Positions 25,126 through 33,600 are shown, counted from the first letter of the stretch. The stretch: DNA of 64,000 nt from Lentibacillus sp. JNUCC-1 (GCF_009741735.1 NZ_WHOH01000001.1:1550001-1614000); one strand, 5' to 3'. The notes: a model not told the origin generated them from the sequence alone. A program made the numbers and translations.

Positions 25126-25710
25126 CTAATCGAGTGGTAGGTTTATATGCTGAATACTGACCATGTTCCAATTTGACGTCCAATTCTTCTTTACTAAACG
25201 GTCCTCATAAATCATTGCACGCTTCTTGACTTGCGTGAAATACTCAGTTGGCCTCACTTGTAAATTCAAAATATCTTCAACGCCATGCGGGGCAGCTAAT
25301 ATTAAGTTGTCATGCTCGTCCAACTTCACCCCAAGTGCTGTAGCCGTTTCAGGAAATTTAGAAATGGCATCGACAGCGGATGCGTATGGGGGAATGTCGT
25401 TTACGATGTGCATCCTTGCTTCATTTTTCACCGACCAGGGTTCATGAGGGTGTCTATTCGTCAGCTCTTGCTCTAGCCTTTTCTCTTCAGTTTCATCTAT
25501 ATTAGCTTCGTCATAGTAAATCACATCAATATCCATTATAGGCGTCCGTTCGCTGTAGCCATGTAACGCATCCCAAATTTTCGACCGAATAAAACCTGCG
25601 CACACCCACCAATCCGGTAAACTGAGTGATTTTGCCGCAGCCAAAACATACATCATCCAATCATCTTCACGAATTAAAGTTAAGATATCTTGTTCGTTTT
25701 TAAGCTCCAT
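25126..25710 (-). CDS. Nucleotidyltransferase-family protein (YkwB/DUF925-like)
   Basis: The product is 194 residues long. CAGFIRSKIWDALHG and DIDVIYYD form a nucleotidyltransferase-fold core (G-x-x-R and D-x-D), followed by NEARMHIVNDIPPYASAVDAISKFPETATALGV, a stretch typical of the uncharacterised DUF925-type family. ATG 25710 follows GGGGGG by five bases. It starts 15 bases after the ASCH gene, so the two are probably co-transcribed. The substrate is not known. Confidence 0.75.
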   Translation of the reverse strand: MELKNEQDILTLIREDDWMMYVLAAAKSLSLPDWWVCAGFIRSKIWDALHGYSERTPIMDIDVIYYDEANIDETEEKRLEQELTNRHPHEPWSVKNEARMHIVNDIPPYASAVDAISKFPETATALGVKLDEHDNLILAAPHGVEDILNLQVRPTEYFTQVKKRAMIYEDRLVKKNWTSNWNMVSIQHINLPLD

Positions 25711-25725
25711 ATCAAAACCCCCCAC

Positions 25726-26181
25726 TCACTTGTAAACCACCTCAAACTGCTCACACACAACGGGAATTTTAGTATGAAACACGAGATTAACGCTTTCAAG
25801 TTCTTTTTTGAAAAAAGTTTCATGAACACTGCGCCAATAGTTCAACGAGCGGTCCCCTTCACCTTCCATATATGCATGTTCTTCAGTCACTTCATCGAAT
25901 GGCATGACTTCTAAGGAGATGGTTTTGGCAATTGCAACAGCTTCGCCTTCCCCGTTAAGAATTACGTTATGGAGCCCCACATGCGGCAGAGGCTCGTTTT
26001 CCAGTTCATAAAGCATATAATTAGATGCAGTTGCTGTCTTCGTTCCTGCTAACACCAATTCGGCAAGTTCATCAGCCATGTCTTTTGAATCACCAAAAGC
26101 CCATGCCTCGTACTCCTCCGGTGCATCTGGGTTTATTTTTCGATAAGCGTTCCATAGTTCGTTGGCTGTTTTACATGTCAT
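25726..26181 (-). CDS. ASCH-domain protein
   Basis: This is a 151-residue ASCH (PUA-like) protein with the G-x-K-x-x-T pattern in LAGTKTATASNYMLYE and a C-terminal EGDRSLNYWRSVHETFF, both usual for the family. These small domains bind RNA or act as N4-acetylcytidine amidohydrolases (as YqfB does). The GAGGTG ribosome site is placed well. It is the first gene of a pair with the nucleotidyltransferase. The 26182-26438 interval holds no recognised gene beyond the two outward promoters. Confidence 0.85.
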   Translation of the reverse strand: MTCKTANELWNAYRKINPDAPEEYEAWAFGDSKDMADELAELVLAGTKTATASNYMLYELENEPLPHVGLHNVILNGEGEAVAIAKTISLEVMPFDEVTEEHAYMEGEGDRSLNYWRSVHETFFKKELESVNLVFHTKIPVVCEQFEVVYK

Positions 26182-26438
26182 TGTATTTCATCACCTCTTA
26201 GTAGTGTTCATATGGGTTGTTCTGCCCTTAGTAATTGTGGCGTAAATATTTAAATAGTAGGACCGCTTCATAAGCTTCGATTTTAGAAAATCGCATTTAC
26301 ATGATTATGCCACATTTCCTACAAATTTGTGCCAATATTAAGCGTTATGGTTAGTGTGATTCCCCCCTTTGGGATCGAAAAATCTACGGGTTTTTCGGTC
26401 CATACATAATAAAAGGTCGGACTTTGAGGAGGATGGAC

Positions 26439-26657
26439 GTGTTTAAACCAGATCAAAATAAGGCTCATTTTGGTGATATCATCGAGTTTGAACAGGCGGG
26501 CGTTTTAGTGAGAGGCAAAGTCCTGCCATCGAATACAAAAAACAGCATTATGGTGGACATATCAGACGTGAAGGATTATGAAGACTTGAATCACGGTTAT
26601 ACAAACACCATTGTCCACCACGAAAATTACAGGGTTATTGAGACGGCAAGGGATTGA
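26439..26657 (+). CDS. DUF2187 (YkvS-like) small protein
   Basis: The 72-residue protein contains FGDIIEFEQAGVLVRGKVLPSNTKNSIMVDI and ends TIVHHENYRVIE, matching the KOW-like beta-barrel of DUF2187 proteins (B. subtilis YkvS). The GTG at 26439 is chosen because GAGGAGG lies about eight bases upstream; the ATG at 26433 is only one base from that site. A nucleic-acid or ribosome-related role is suspected for the fold but unproven. Confidence 0.78.
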   Translation: MFKPDQNKAHFGDIIEFEQAGVLVRGKVLPSNTKNSIMVDISDVKDYEDLNHGYTNTIVHHENYRVIETARD

Positions 26658-26668
26658 CTGTCTGCTTT

Positions 26669-26697
26669 TTGACAAAACCCTTTTTTCGATCTATCTT
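26669..26697 (+). promoter_or_regulatory. Consensus promoter for a very short transcript
   Basis: TTGACA (26669-26674), 17 bp, TATCTT (26692-26697). Transcription starting near 26704 would reach the terminator at 26767-26810 after about 105 bases. Confidence 0.65.
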
Positions 26698-26734
26698 GTA
26701 CTCTATATACGAACAGCTGAAGGAAAAGTTACAA

Positions 26735-26767
26735 ATGAATCGATATGAAAAGATGAAACGAATGTAA
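26735..26767 (+). CDS. Candidate 10-residue micro-ORF (MNRYEKMKRM)
   Basis: ATG 26735 is preceded by AAGGAAAAG at an acceptable distance and the ORF stops at 26765-26767, exactly where the terminator stem begins. It sits alone between a consensus promoter and a strong terminator. The peptide is basic and has no known relative that I recognise. The transcript may instead be a small regulatory RNA with the ORF incidental. Confidence 0.35.
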   Translation: MNRYEKMKRM

Positions 26768-26810
26768 AACCCGAACAACGGACCATTAGAAATGGCGTTG
26801 TTCGGGTTTT
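26767..26810 (+). terminator. Strong hairpin terminator
   Basis: AACCCGAACAAC and GTTGTTCGGGTTTT form a 12-bp stem ending in a T tract. It may also serve the cwlJ gene on the other strand. Confidence 0.85.
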
Positions 26811-26889
26811 GTTGTTCAGGCCTTTTTGCTGCTGGGATGTTTTTGCGAAGATGTGGGATGAGGAGGGGCTGGGTAACGCTTTCTGCTTA

Positions 26890-27330
26890 TTAGCCCATAT
26901 AAACTGCATCACATGTATCTGCTTGCGGTTCGTAAAAACAATGGAGTTTGTATTGGCCTGTAAATGGCTGACCATACCAGGTGGGTGGGCATGGCGCATA
27001 TGGATTGAAGTACCAGAGGGCGTACTTGGATGGGTGCTGCCGCCATCTGTCCAAGGTGCGCCTAGCCAACCGTTTGTCGACTTCTCTTGCTCGATTGTAA
27101 AAGACATTGCCTTTCTGAACGGCTTCGAATGAATAGTTGCCGCCCTGGATCTGATAGATGACATCAGAAATGGATCTCAAGTCCTGAAAGTCCAGACAAT
27201 TGGCGATGGCCCGGTTCACTACCACATTCCCCACCATCAGCATGCCCAGCTTGCCCTCCCCCTCTGCCTCAGCCCGCATCATCCTCGCCACCAGATTAAC
27301 GTCACTTTCCGTGTACTTGACTCTTGGCAC
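26890..27330 (-). CDS. cwlJ: Spore cortex cell-wall hydrolase CwlJ-like
   Basis: The 146-residue Hydrolase_2 (SleB/CwlJ) domain has no signal peptide, as in CwlJ. The family features are VARMMRAEAEGEGKLGMLMVGNVVVNRA (with the conserved glutamate), YQIQGGNYSFEAVQKG and ALWYFNPYAPCPPTW. CwlJ degrades spore cortex during calcium-dipicolinate-triggered germination, so the organism sporulates. GTG 27330 is favoured because GAGAGG lies eight bases upstream. No gerQ partner is adjacent. Expression would be expected from a mother-cell sigma factor, not verified here. Confidence 0.88.
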   Translation of the reverse strand: MPRVKYTESDVNLVARMMRAEAEGEGKLGMLMVGNVVVNRAIANCLDFQDLRSISDVIYQIQGGNYSFEAVQKGNVFYNRAREVDKRLARRTLDRWRQHPSKYALWYFNPYAPCPPTWYGQPFTGQYKLHCFYEPQADTCDAVYMG

Positions 27331-27404
27331 AATCATCACCTCTCAGATCAATATATGAGCAAACCCCCACAAAAATGAAAACAACATACAAAAGGACAAC
27401 CCCT

Positions 27405-27480
27405 TCGACAAAAGTCGACATAAACCGGGAAGTGACAGGCACTTGTCGAAGGTGCCTTTTGTCGAGGGGTGCTTGTCGGG
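27405..27480 (+). repeat. GGGAAGTGACAGGCAC repeat, copy 1
   Basis: Two CGACA-type half units (TTCGACAAAAGTCGACATAAACC) lead into GGGAAGTGACAGGCAC, then TTGTCGAAGGTGCC forms partial inverted repeats with it. Intergenic, downstream of cwlJ's start region and upstream of the 27.5-kb gene. Confidence 0.85.
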
Positions 27481-27537
27481 GGTCTTGTGCTGTGGTAAGA
27501 TTTTTTGGGAGTTGTGTTTATTGGGGGGGAGTTTGTG

Positions 27538-28419
27538 GTGCGGGAGCGTTTTTTGTGGATTGGGATATTTGTGGTGGTGGTAAGTGTGGCGGGGAATTAT
27601 ATGTTTTTTGATTCCAAGCAGCTGGACCAGCCTATTTTTCTTGATCATTATTATACAGAGGAAATTTATGATCTGGAGGGTACCGTCGATCTGACTTTTT
27701 ATTACATCACGAACAAGCAACAGCCGAAAAGGGTTGCTTTTGTGGATATTGACGGGGTTGAGGCCTATCCCGTTTATGATCAGCATGGGTTTTTCTTGAA
27801 TGATGAGCCTCAAATTCATTATGTGCAGGAGTTCAGCCATTATTATATTGTTCCGGTGACGATTGAGATTTCAGCAGATCAAATACCCATTGAAGCAGGG
27901 TCAGATGAAACTTGGATGTTTGAAACGATGCATGTTACGTTTTCGGACCGGGAGAAGGTTAAGGCTTCGATTGGCAAAACAGAGATCGCCCATCACCAGG
28001 GAAGCCCTGATGTATTTGATTTCTCCTCGGGCTCGAGCAGCAGTGACGGGACAAGTGAGACCTCTGTCACCGTCTTGCAAGCCGCTAACATAGAAGACGT
28101 TTTGATTCCTTTTGCGGACGAGATCAGCGACGAACTGAGTGTTAAAATTGACGTGGGAATGTCTCGCCCGGATGAAGCGCTCGACGTATCAGAAGCGGGC
28201 TCACTGCCTTTAACCGTAAAGAAGGATGATCGCCTTCGAGTTTTTACAAAGGTCATCTCGGATCGCACAAGTTTCTTAGAATTGGGTCTGAAAATCAAAG
28301 GCACAATAGACAACGGAGAAGCTTTTACGGAAAATGTTTATGTGAATGATATGGCTTATTTCCCAGAAAATGAAATCGCCGATATCATTGCAGAAAAGAA
28401 AGCAGGTGACTCGGATTGA
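27538..28419 (+). CDS. Membrane-anchored protein of unknown function
   Basis: The product is about 293 residues long. One N-terminal hydrophobic segment (FLWIGIFVVVVSVAGNYMFF) serves as anchor or uncleaved signal, followed by a mostly beta-rich extracellular part with a serine-rich stretch (FSSGSSSSDGTSETS). GTG 27538 follows GGGGGGAG. Its stop overlaps the TTG start of the next membrane gene by four bases, so the two proteins are likely to work together. No domain was recognised. Confidence 0.7.
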   Translation: MRERFLWIGIFVVVVSVAGNYMFFDSKQLDQPIFLDHYYTEEIYDLEGTVDLTFYYITNKQQPKRVAFVDIDGVEAYPVYDQHGFFLNDEPQIHYVQEFSHYYIVPVTIEISADQIPIEAGSDETWMFETMHVTFSDREKVKASIGKTEIAHHQGSPDVFDFSSGSSSSDGTSETSVTVLQAANIEDVLIPFADEISDELSVKIDVGMSRPDEALDVSEAGSLPLTVKKDDRLRVFTKVISDRTSFLELGLKIKGTIDNGEAFTENVYVNDMAYFPENEIADIIAEKKAGDSD

Positions 28420-29009
28420 GAACTGCTTATGGACGCATGTTTTGGGGATTTATACTGGTGCTGATTGATATAAACATTCCTATTGATCTATTGCCTGATC
28501 CGATTGGCTTTTTATTAGTATGCTCCGGTGTATCGGTTCTGATCGAGCAATTCTCTGGGGGAAGGAAAGTACATATAACGGGGATCATGCTTGCGATTGT
28601 GTCGGTTCCGACTGTATTTATTCCGCAAAATACAGTAACGGACCTCATCACCATGTGGGGGATTTATTATTTTGCTTTGGGCGTATTGAAATTGGTGCTC
28701 GTCTTCTATGTGTTTCAGCTGATGATCGCGAATGCGCGGAAGCTGGGAGATCCGCAGCTTGTTAAAAGTACAACCAGCGCAATGAGGATCTATGCCGTCA
28801 CATTTATTGCTGCTCATATTGCCATACCCTTTACGATTAACACATACGGCAGCGCGTTGATGACCATAACAACGCTTAGCACGGGGGCGACTTTGATTGT
28901 CGAAATCATATTCCTTTATCAGTTGCTCAAATTTCGAAAACTGGGTGGTGATGATGGGGGTGTGGAAGCAGAGGCTTGTTTGAAGGATAAGCGTGTAGAT
29001 GAGACTTAG
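28416..29009 (+). CDS. Multispanning membrane protein, unknown
   Basis: The 197-residue protein has five or six predicted membrane helices and a short charged tail. The motif DINIPIDLLPDPIGFLLV near the N-terminus is proline-rich and occurs in uncharacterised Bacillus membrane proteins. TTG 28416 overlaps the previous stop (ATTGA), giving translational coupling. Function unknown. Confidence 0.72.
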   Translation: MRTAYGRMFWGFILVLIDINIPIDLLPDPIGFLLVCSGVSVLIEQFSGGRKVHITGIMLAIVSVPTVFIPQNTVTDLITMWGIYYFALGVLKLVLVFYVFQLMIANARKLGDPQLVKSTTSAMRIYAVTFIAAHIAIPFTINTYGSALMTITTLSTGATLIVEIIFLYQLLKFRKLGGDDGGVEAEACLKDKRVDET

Positions 29010-29079
29010 AGCTTCATCGGAAATATCTTTTATGCGAAAATTAGGTAGGGCTCTCGCCAACCATAAATTATGTGTAAGC

Positions 29080-29127
29080 AAAAAGTAGTATGGACCGTCT
29101 GGTGGACAGAATCATACTACTTTTTTT
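29080..29127. terminator. Terminator overlapping the end of the HicA-like gene
   Basis: AAAAAGTAGTATG and CATACTACTTTTTTT form a stem with T tracts on both strands, placed between two converging genes. Confidence 0.85.
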
Positions 29128-29337
29128 CGTTAAACTCTTCTTCTGTAACCTGCAATTGTTTTTTCAAAATTCTTTTCATAAATGACCTCTTACTTCCCCG
29201 GTTCCCCTCGAGATCTTTGTCCTTTTAACCGTTCCATCCTCCATTAGTTTCCTGAAGTAAATATGATGACCTTTCTTTTTGAACTCTTCCCAGCCATCTC
29301 TTCTGCAAAACCGTTCTATTTCTCTCCAGCTGGGCAT
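29117..29337 (-). pseudogene. HicA-like toxin, one-base frameshift
   Basis: From ATG 29335-29337 the frame reads MPSWREIERFCRRDGWEEF, then KKKGHHIYFRKLM with the HicA-type catalytic histidine (G-x-H) and ISRGTGEVRGHL, then stops. Adding one G to TTATGAAAAG (about 29175-29179) converts the stop to HLWKRILKKQLQVTEEEFNEKK, the expected family C-terminus, ending at 29117. The gene is 221 bases, one short of a full frame. HicA toxins are double-stranded-RNA-binding-fold mRNA interferases. It overlaps the antitoxin gene by 22 bases. Confidence 0.7.
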
Positions 29338-29747
29338 TGGATTAAACCTTTAACCTCTTCAGGAGTACTTTGTGCCAGGACATTTAAAATATAGGGGAGG
29401 TGGTCCTGTCTATTCAAGGAATTAAAATACAGGTTAAAATTGTCTTGATATTCATTTGCATATTCAACGAGTTCGTCTACCACTAAATCAAGTGCTTCTT
29501 GTTTGTTATCACCATTTTCAACAATATCAAATCGCTCGAGTGAAGCTGTCATTGTCCCATCTTTTTCTTCTAAAAAACGCACTTTATATTCTAGATTCGA
29601 AAAAGCTGCTTTGAGATGGTCTATGCTCAATGCAGCCCAATAGTCTCTGTTCCGTTTGACAAACTTAGGGCCTTCGCGAACAATATCATCATTAAACTGA
29701 CTCCAATGTTTGCGGACATCAGTAGCATTAAGTGCTGTCATATGCAT
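29316..29747 (-). CDS. Antitoxin of the HicA-like pair (Phd-like front, HicB-like rear)
   Basis: The product is 143 residues (141 if M3 is used; AAAGGAG is better spaced for M3). Residues 3-45 (TALNATDVRKHWSQFNDDIV and FVKRNRDYWAALS) resemble the Phd/YefM antitoxin fold, which binds DNA. Residues 50-100 (VRFLEEKDGTMTASLERFDIVENGDNKQEALDLVVDELVEYANEY) resemble HicB-type partial RNase H domains that neutralise HicA. It precedes and overlaps the toxin gene, as antitoxins in such modules often do. The combination of folds is my reading and would need a profile search. Confidence 0.65.
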   Translation of the reverse strand: MHMTALNATDVRKHWSQFNDDIVREGPKFVKRNRDYWAALSIDHLKAAFSNLEYKVRFLEEKDGTMTASLERFDIVENGDNKQEALDLVVDELVEYANEYQDNFNLYFNSLNRQDHLPYILNVLAQSTPEEVKGLIQCPAGEK

Positions 29748-29822
29748 CGACTCCTTTCACCTCCTATAATATCATATTATGTACATTGTGTAATTCAACC
29801 TACTAAGAGCCCTCACAAACCT

Positions 29823-29898
29823 TCGACAATAGTCGACATAAACCGGGGAGTGACAGGCACCCTTCGGACGAAAGGTGCCTGTCACTCCCCGGTTTTTC
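29823..29898. repeat. GGGAAGTGACAGGCAC repeat, copy 2 (hairpin form)
   Basis: CGACATAAACCGGGGAGTG... and its reverse complement CACTCCCCGGTTTTT are both present, so AACCGGGGAGTGACAGGCAC folds against GTGCCTGTCACTCCCCGGTT in a very long stem followed by T residues. It probably terminates the TetR gene or its neighbour. Confidence 0.85.
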
Positions 29899-30512
29899 TA
29901 TGGTTTGAGGCCTTGCATGATGTATGTGACTGTTGTTTTGATTTCTTCGGTGTCGTTCCAGGTTTTATTGGGTTGGATGATGAAACGGGTCATCAGGAAA
30001 CCCATGATTGTGGGGGCGACCAAGCGGATGATTTGTTCGTTGTCGAGATCCCGGAATTCACCTGTTGCCTTCAAGTGCTCCAAGGTGCGATTCATGGCGG
30101 GGTAGACTTTTTCCATAAATGTGCGCTTGTAAGTGCTCTGGATCTCCGGCTGGAAAGCGAGCTCCTGGAGCACAATTTTGATAACCGGCAGATTCTGCTT
30201 CACGAACTCAAAACGATTTTGGATGAAATGGAATAGAAAATCCTCTGCACTAGGATGGGATTTCCGGAATACTTCATCGACAAATTGATCAGCAAATACT
30301 GGTGCAAGAGATTGGATAATCACAGGGTGCACAATGGCAAACAGCAGATCCTGTTTTGTTTTGTAATGCCGGAAAATGGTTCCCTCGGCCACACCTGCGC
30401 GCTTGGCGATCTCACTCGTCGATGTGGCGGCATACCCCTTTTCCGAAATCAGCTCGATGGCCGCCTGTACGATCTGCCTCTGCTTGGGCGTCATCTGTTC
30501 CTCGTTTATCAT
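29898..30512 (-). CDS. TetR/AcrR-family regulator
   Basis: The 204-residue protein has an N-terminal helix-turn-helix (ATSTSEIAKRAGVAEGTIFRHYKTKQDLL) typical of TetR repressors, followed by an all-helical ligand domain. It is the last gene of a unit with an ABC-2 permease and ATPase (gaps of 13-14 bases), and a GTGAGT-GATT-ACTCAC palindrome precedes that unit. It is therefore the likely repressor of this exporter. Confidence 0.9.
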   Translation of the reverse strand: MINEEQMTPKQRQIVQAAIELISEKGYAATSTSEIAKRAGVAEGTIFRHYKTKQDLLFAIVHPVIIQSLAPVFADQFVDEVFRKSHPSAEDFLFHFIQNRFEFVKQNLPVIKIVLQELAFQPEIQSTYKRTFMEKVYPAMNRTLEHLKATGEFRDLDNEQIIRLVAPTIMGFLMTRFIIQPNKTWNDTEEIKTTVTYIMQGLKP

Positions 30513-30525
30513 CTCAATCCCTCCT

Positions 30526-31545
30526 TTAAATTCTACGGTGTTTTTTTAATGCGGTGATGTTCAGCGTCAGAAAAACGACGAAGAATCCGATCAAGACACC
30601 GATCTCCAGCAGCGAGTCGCCCATCCCCTGCCCGCGCAGCATGATCGCTTTTAGGGCGTCACTTCCGTAAGTGAGCGGCATGACTTTGGAAATCACGTGA
30701 ATCCAGTCCACCTGCTCTGTTGAAAAGATACCCGAGAAAAACACTTGCGGCACGATGACGATCGGGATGAACTGAATCATCTGGAATTCATTTTTGGCAA
30801 ACGCCGACAGCAATGTGCCGAGACTCTGTGCCACGAGTGCGAGCAGAATGGTGATGACAAGCACGCTGATGATCGACCCTTCCATGTACATGCCGAGCGC
30901 GTAAACGGCATACAGGACAATGAGGACCGACTGAATGACGATGAAAATGCCGAAACCGCCGAGATACCCAAGTACGATTTCCCATCTTTTCAAAGGGGTT
31001 GCAAGTAGTCGCTCAAGTGTGTTCTGGGTTCGTTCCCGCAAAAACGTCACGCCGCTCAGCAAGAATACAAAAAAGAATACAAACAGCCCGACAAGTGCTG
31101 GTCCGCTGTTATCAAATGCTTTCAGATCATCTGATCCGTGCAGAAAGTTGACCTCGGTGTCCGTCGCCTTGGGGTTGAGGGTTTGCATCCCCTGGCTGAG
31201 TACCTGCTGAACCCGTTTTGTGGCGGTTGGATTGCTCCCTTCCATTGTAATCTGAAGCTCACCGTCCGTCAGCCGGATATGCGCATCCGCTTCATTGGCT
31301 TTCAGTGCTGTCTCTGCCTTATCGATGCTCATCGTTTCGAGCGTTGCATCTTCTTTTTTTAAAGCATCAGTTAGTTGATCGGGCACATCGGTCAGCAGAA
31401 TGGTAGGTTCATATTTTTCAATGTCCAGAACCACCCAGAGCAAGGTCAGAACAAAGAGTGGCGCTACGACGAGCAATGCCAGCGACCGCTTATCATTTAC
31501 AAATTGCTGAACAACCCGTTTCATAATTGACCATATTTTCATCAT
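30526..31545 (-). CDS. ABC-2 type exporter permease
   Basis: The 339-residue protein has one N-terminal helix, an extracellular domain of about 140 residues and five C-terminal helices, with the ABC-2 signature region FLRERTQNTLERLLATPLKRWEIVLGY. This topology matches YhgE/YbhR-like drug or lipid exporters. It is encoded between its ATPase and the TetR regulator. The substrate is unknown. Confidence 0.9.
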   Translation of the reverse strand: MMKIWSIMKRVVQQFVNDKRSLALLVVAPLFVLTLLWVVLDIEKYEPTILLTDVPDQLTDALKKEDATLETMSIDKAETALKANEADAHIRLTDGELQITMEGSNPTATKRVQQVLSQGMQTLNPKATDTEVNFLHGSDDLKAFDNSGPALVGLFVFFFVFLLSGVTFLRERTQNTLERLLATPLKRWEIVLGYLGGFGIFIVIQSVLIVLYAVYALGMYMEGSIISVLVITILLALVAQSLGTLLSAFAKNEFQMIQFIPIVIVPQVFFSGIFSTEQVDWIHVISKVMPLTYGSDALKAIMLRGQGMGDSLLEIGVLIGFFVVFLTLNITALKKHRRI

Positions 31546-31559
31546 CTCACCTCATTTCG

Positions 31560-32300
31560 TTATGATTTCCCTGTTGGCGTCCAGTTCCCTTGGCCAAAAT
31601 GGAGGAAAGCCTCTTCCAGTGTTGATTGATGACTCTTTTGCTTCAATTCGCTCGGGGAGCCTTGAGCAATGGCATATCCGTCCCGCAGCAACGCTAGGTT
31701 GTCACATTTTTCAGCTTCATCCATCACATGCGTTGTGATGATTATCGTGGTCCCTTTCTCCTGCAGCGCCTTCAGATCCTTCCAGATCGACGCCCTGAGC
31801 ACAGGGTCAATCCCAACTGTCGGCTCATCTAAAATCAACAGCTTCGGATCGTTTAAAAGCGCCACTGCCAGTGACATCCGTCTAAGCATCCCACCAGAAA
31901 ATTGCTCCAGTCGTTTATCAAGATTGCTTTCAAGATCCACAATCTGCGCGACCTCCCTGATCCGCGCCTTGCGTTTTTTACCCGGAATGCCATACACCCC
32001 CGCAAAAAAGGCGAGGTTCTGCCGAGCGGTCAAATCTGTATATAGGGCATCAGCCTGGGCCATGTAGCCAATATCCTTCATCACTTTCAGACTCGGAATC
32101 TTCTTTCCCGCGATCATCACCATCCCACTCGTTGGCTCAAGCAGACCAATCATGACTTTTACAAGCGTTGTTTTGCCCGAACCAGATGGACCTAGCAGGC
32201 CGAACAGCTGACCTTCCGGAATGGAAAGCGAAATGTCTTCTAGGACCGTTTCGTTTTTGAAAGACTTTTGAACATTTTTGAGAAGGACATGTGGTGTCAT
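31560..32300 (-). CDS. ABC exporter ATP-binding protein
   Basis: The 246-residue ATPase has Walker A GPSGSGKTT, signature LEQFSGGMLRRMSLAVALL, Walker B LLILDEPT and the switch histidine in IITTHVMDEAE. ATG 32300 has AAAGGAGGTG upstream. The frame extends to 32348, but that part covers the operator. It powers the permease encoded next. Repression by the TetR protein of the same unit is expected. Confidence 0.93.
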   Translation of the reverse strand: MTPHVLLKNVQKSFKNETVLEDISLSIPEGQLFGLLGPSGSGKTTLVKVMIGLLEPTSGMVMIAGKKIPSLKVMKDIGYMAQADALYTDLTARQNLAFFAGVYGIPGKKRKARIREVAQIVDLESNLDKRLEQFSGGMLRRMSLAVALLNDPKLLILDEPTVGIDPVLRASIWKDLKALQEKGTTIIITTHVMDEAEKCDNLALLRDGYAIAQGSPSELKQKSHQSTLEEAFLHFGQGNWTPTGKS

Positions 32301-32332
32301 TGAGAGCACCTCCTTTGAGTGAGTGTTTGAGT

Positions 32333-32385
32333 GTGAGTGATTACTCACTTTGTTTTAGATTACCAAATAATAAGGTGAATGTAAA
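32333..32385 (-). promoter_or_regulatory. ABC exporter promoter and TetR operator
   Basis: On the minus strand TTTACA (32380-32385), 17 bp, TAATCT (32357-32362). The perfect palindrome GTGAGT-GATT-ACTCAC (32333-32348) lies just after the start site, with a run of related GAGTG half-sites beyond it. Confidence 0.75.
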
Positions 32386-32470
32386 CCAAAGTATGGGGTG
32401 GCTTTATGCTTATATCCACATCTATAGAAACATCAGCCCCTATCGTTTATAATGAACAAAAACCGCCCTC

Positions 32471-32545
32471 CGACTTTCGACATGAGTCGACAAAAGTCGG
32501 GGAGTGACAGGCACTTTTTGTACAAAAAGTGCCTGTCACTTCAAG
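32471..32545. repeat. GGGAAGTGACAGGCAC repeat, copy 3 (hairpin form)
   Basis: CGACATGAGTCGACAAAAGTC leads into GGGGAGTGACAGGCAC. AAGTGACAGGCACTTTTTG is mirrored by CAAAAAGTGCCTGTCACTT, giving a long stem between the diverging exporter and DoxX-like genes. Confidence 0.85.
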
Positions 32546-32566
32546 GGGTTATGAGGTGGGGTTGTT

Positions 32567-32956
32567 ATGAAGTTGTTTTTTCGTGGGTTGTATTCGGCGA
32601 TCTTGTTTGGCGCCGGGGTTTTGCATTTTGTGCGGGAGCCTGTCTTTCGGAGGATTGTTCCAAAAGCACTGCCTTTTCGGCGGGGCATCGTATTGATTAC
32701 TGGTGTTTTTGAATTGATGTTCTCAGTTTTGCTTTGGGTGAAAAAGGGTCAGCAGATTACGAGTAAACTTCTGGCGTTATTTATGGTGGCCGTGTTCCCG
32801 GCAAATGTATATATGGCTGTGAAAAAAATCGCTGTTCGCCCTGGTGATAATGCGAATCCGTGGCTATTATGGCTGCGGTTGCCGTTACAAATTCCATTGA
32901 TCGCAGGCGCTCTGACCCTTGGGAGAAGAGATCACAGCGAAACAGCGAAAAGTTGA
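32567..32956 (+). CDS. DoxX-like small membrane protein
   Basis: This 129-residue protein has four predicted helices with VLHFVREPVFRRIVPKALPFRRG, the loop typical of the DoxX/YphA-like family. Members are associated with oxidative stress or quinone metabolism, but there is no defined reaction for this subgroup. GAGGTG precedes ATG 32567, and a clean terminator follows. Confidence 0.75.
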   Translation: MKLFFRGLYSAILFGAGVLHFVREPVFRRIVPKALPFRRGIVLITGVFELMFSVLLWVKKGQQITSKLLALFMVAVFPANVYMAVKKIAVRPGDNANPWLLWLRLPLQIPLIAGALTLGRRDHSETAKS

Positions 32957-32960
32957 GTTA

Positions 32961-32997
32961 AAAAAGCCCGCGGGATTCAATATCCGCGGGCTTTTTG
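32961..32997 (+). terminator. Terminator of the DoxX-like gene
   Basis: AAAAAGCCCGCGGAT-type arms: AAAAAAGCCCGCGG pairs with CCGCGGGCTTTTT around GATTCAATAT. Confidence 0.92.
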
Positions 32998-33342
32998 TCA
33001 CTCTTTTTGGCATGCTTAGTAAGCGATCCCGATCCGTTTTCCAACGAATCGTGCACTCTCTATCTGAGCGTAAGCAAATGCAGCCGTATCCTGAACGCTG
33101 ATTTTCTTGCCACCCTCAGGCAGCACATCTGCTTCTACACGATAAACCCCTGTTTCTTCTTCATCCGGTAAATACGTCGGACATACGAGGGTCCAATCCA
33201 GATCTGACACTTTTAATCTTTGATATGCCGCCAGATGGTCTTCAGCAGCGGTCGTAGATTTTCGCTTGGACTCTGAAGACTGGAAACGGTAGATGTTCGG
33301 GTTTCCTCTGCTATTGAGGATCCCAGCTGTACCAATCGCAAT

Positions 33343-33600
33343 TTGACACTCCCACAGCTAAAGCAGTGGGATTCTCGAGTGCTAAGACGTTCGCAGTCCC
33401 TTTCGGTTTTGAACTAGCCTCAAGTTAAGGGGGCTGCCATGGCCCCGTCCAACTGCGTTATGAATTGTACCGCAATTGGCGGTATACCTGTTACCGGTAC
33501 ACGAGTTATATAACTTGTTTATGTTTGGAGATGCCTGACAGGGCTTTTGCGATATTGATGCTTGCATTTAAATCCGCGTGGTTTTTATAGCTGCACTTTT
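33343..33600 (-). ncRNA. Candidate omega (re)RNA of TnpB with guide in the flank
   Basis: TnpB guide RNAs derive from the 3' end of tnpB and the right end of the element, and read into the flank. Here the right-end hairpin and TCAA (33343-33346) would be followed by guide sequence starting ATTGCGATTGGTACAGC (33342 downwards). That guide matches the empty allele of the interrupted gene next to its TTAC. The 5' boundary is not determinable by eye. Confidence 0.55.

Noticed and set aside
26703..27164. Long frame opposite/overlapping cwlJ
   Set aside because: It is on the same strand as cwlJ in another frame, with no family resemblance. cwlJ is clearly the real gene.
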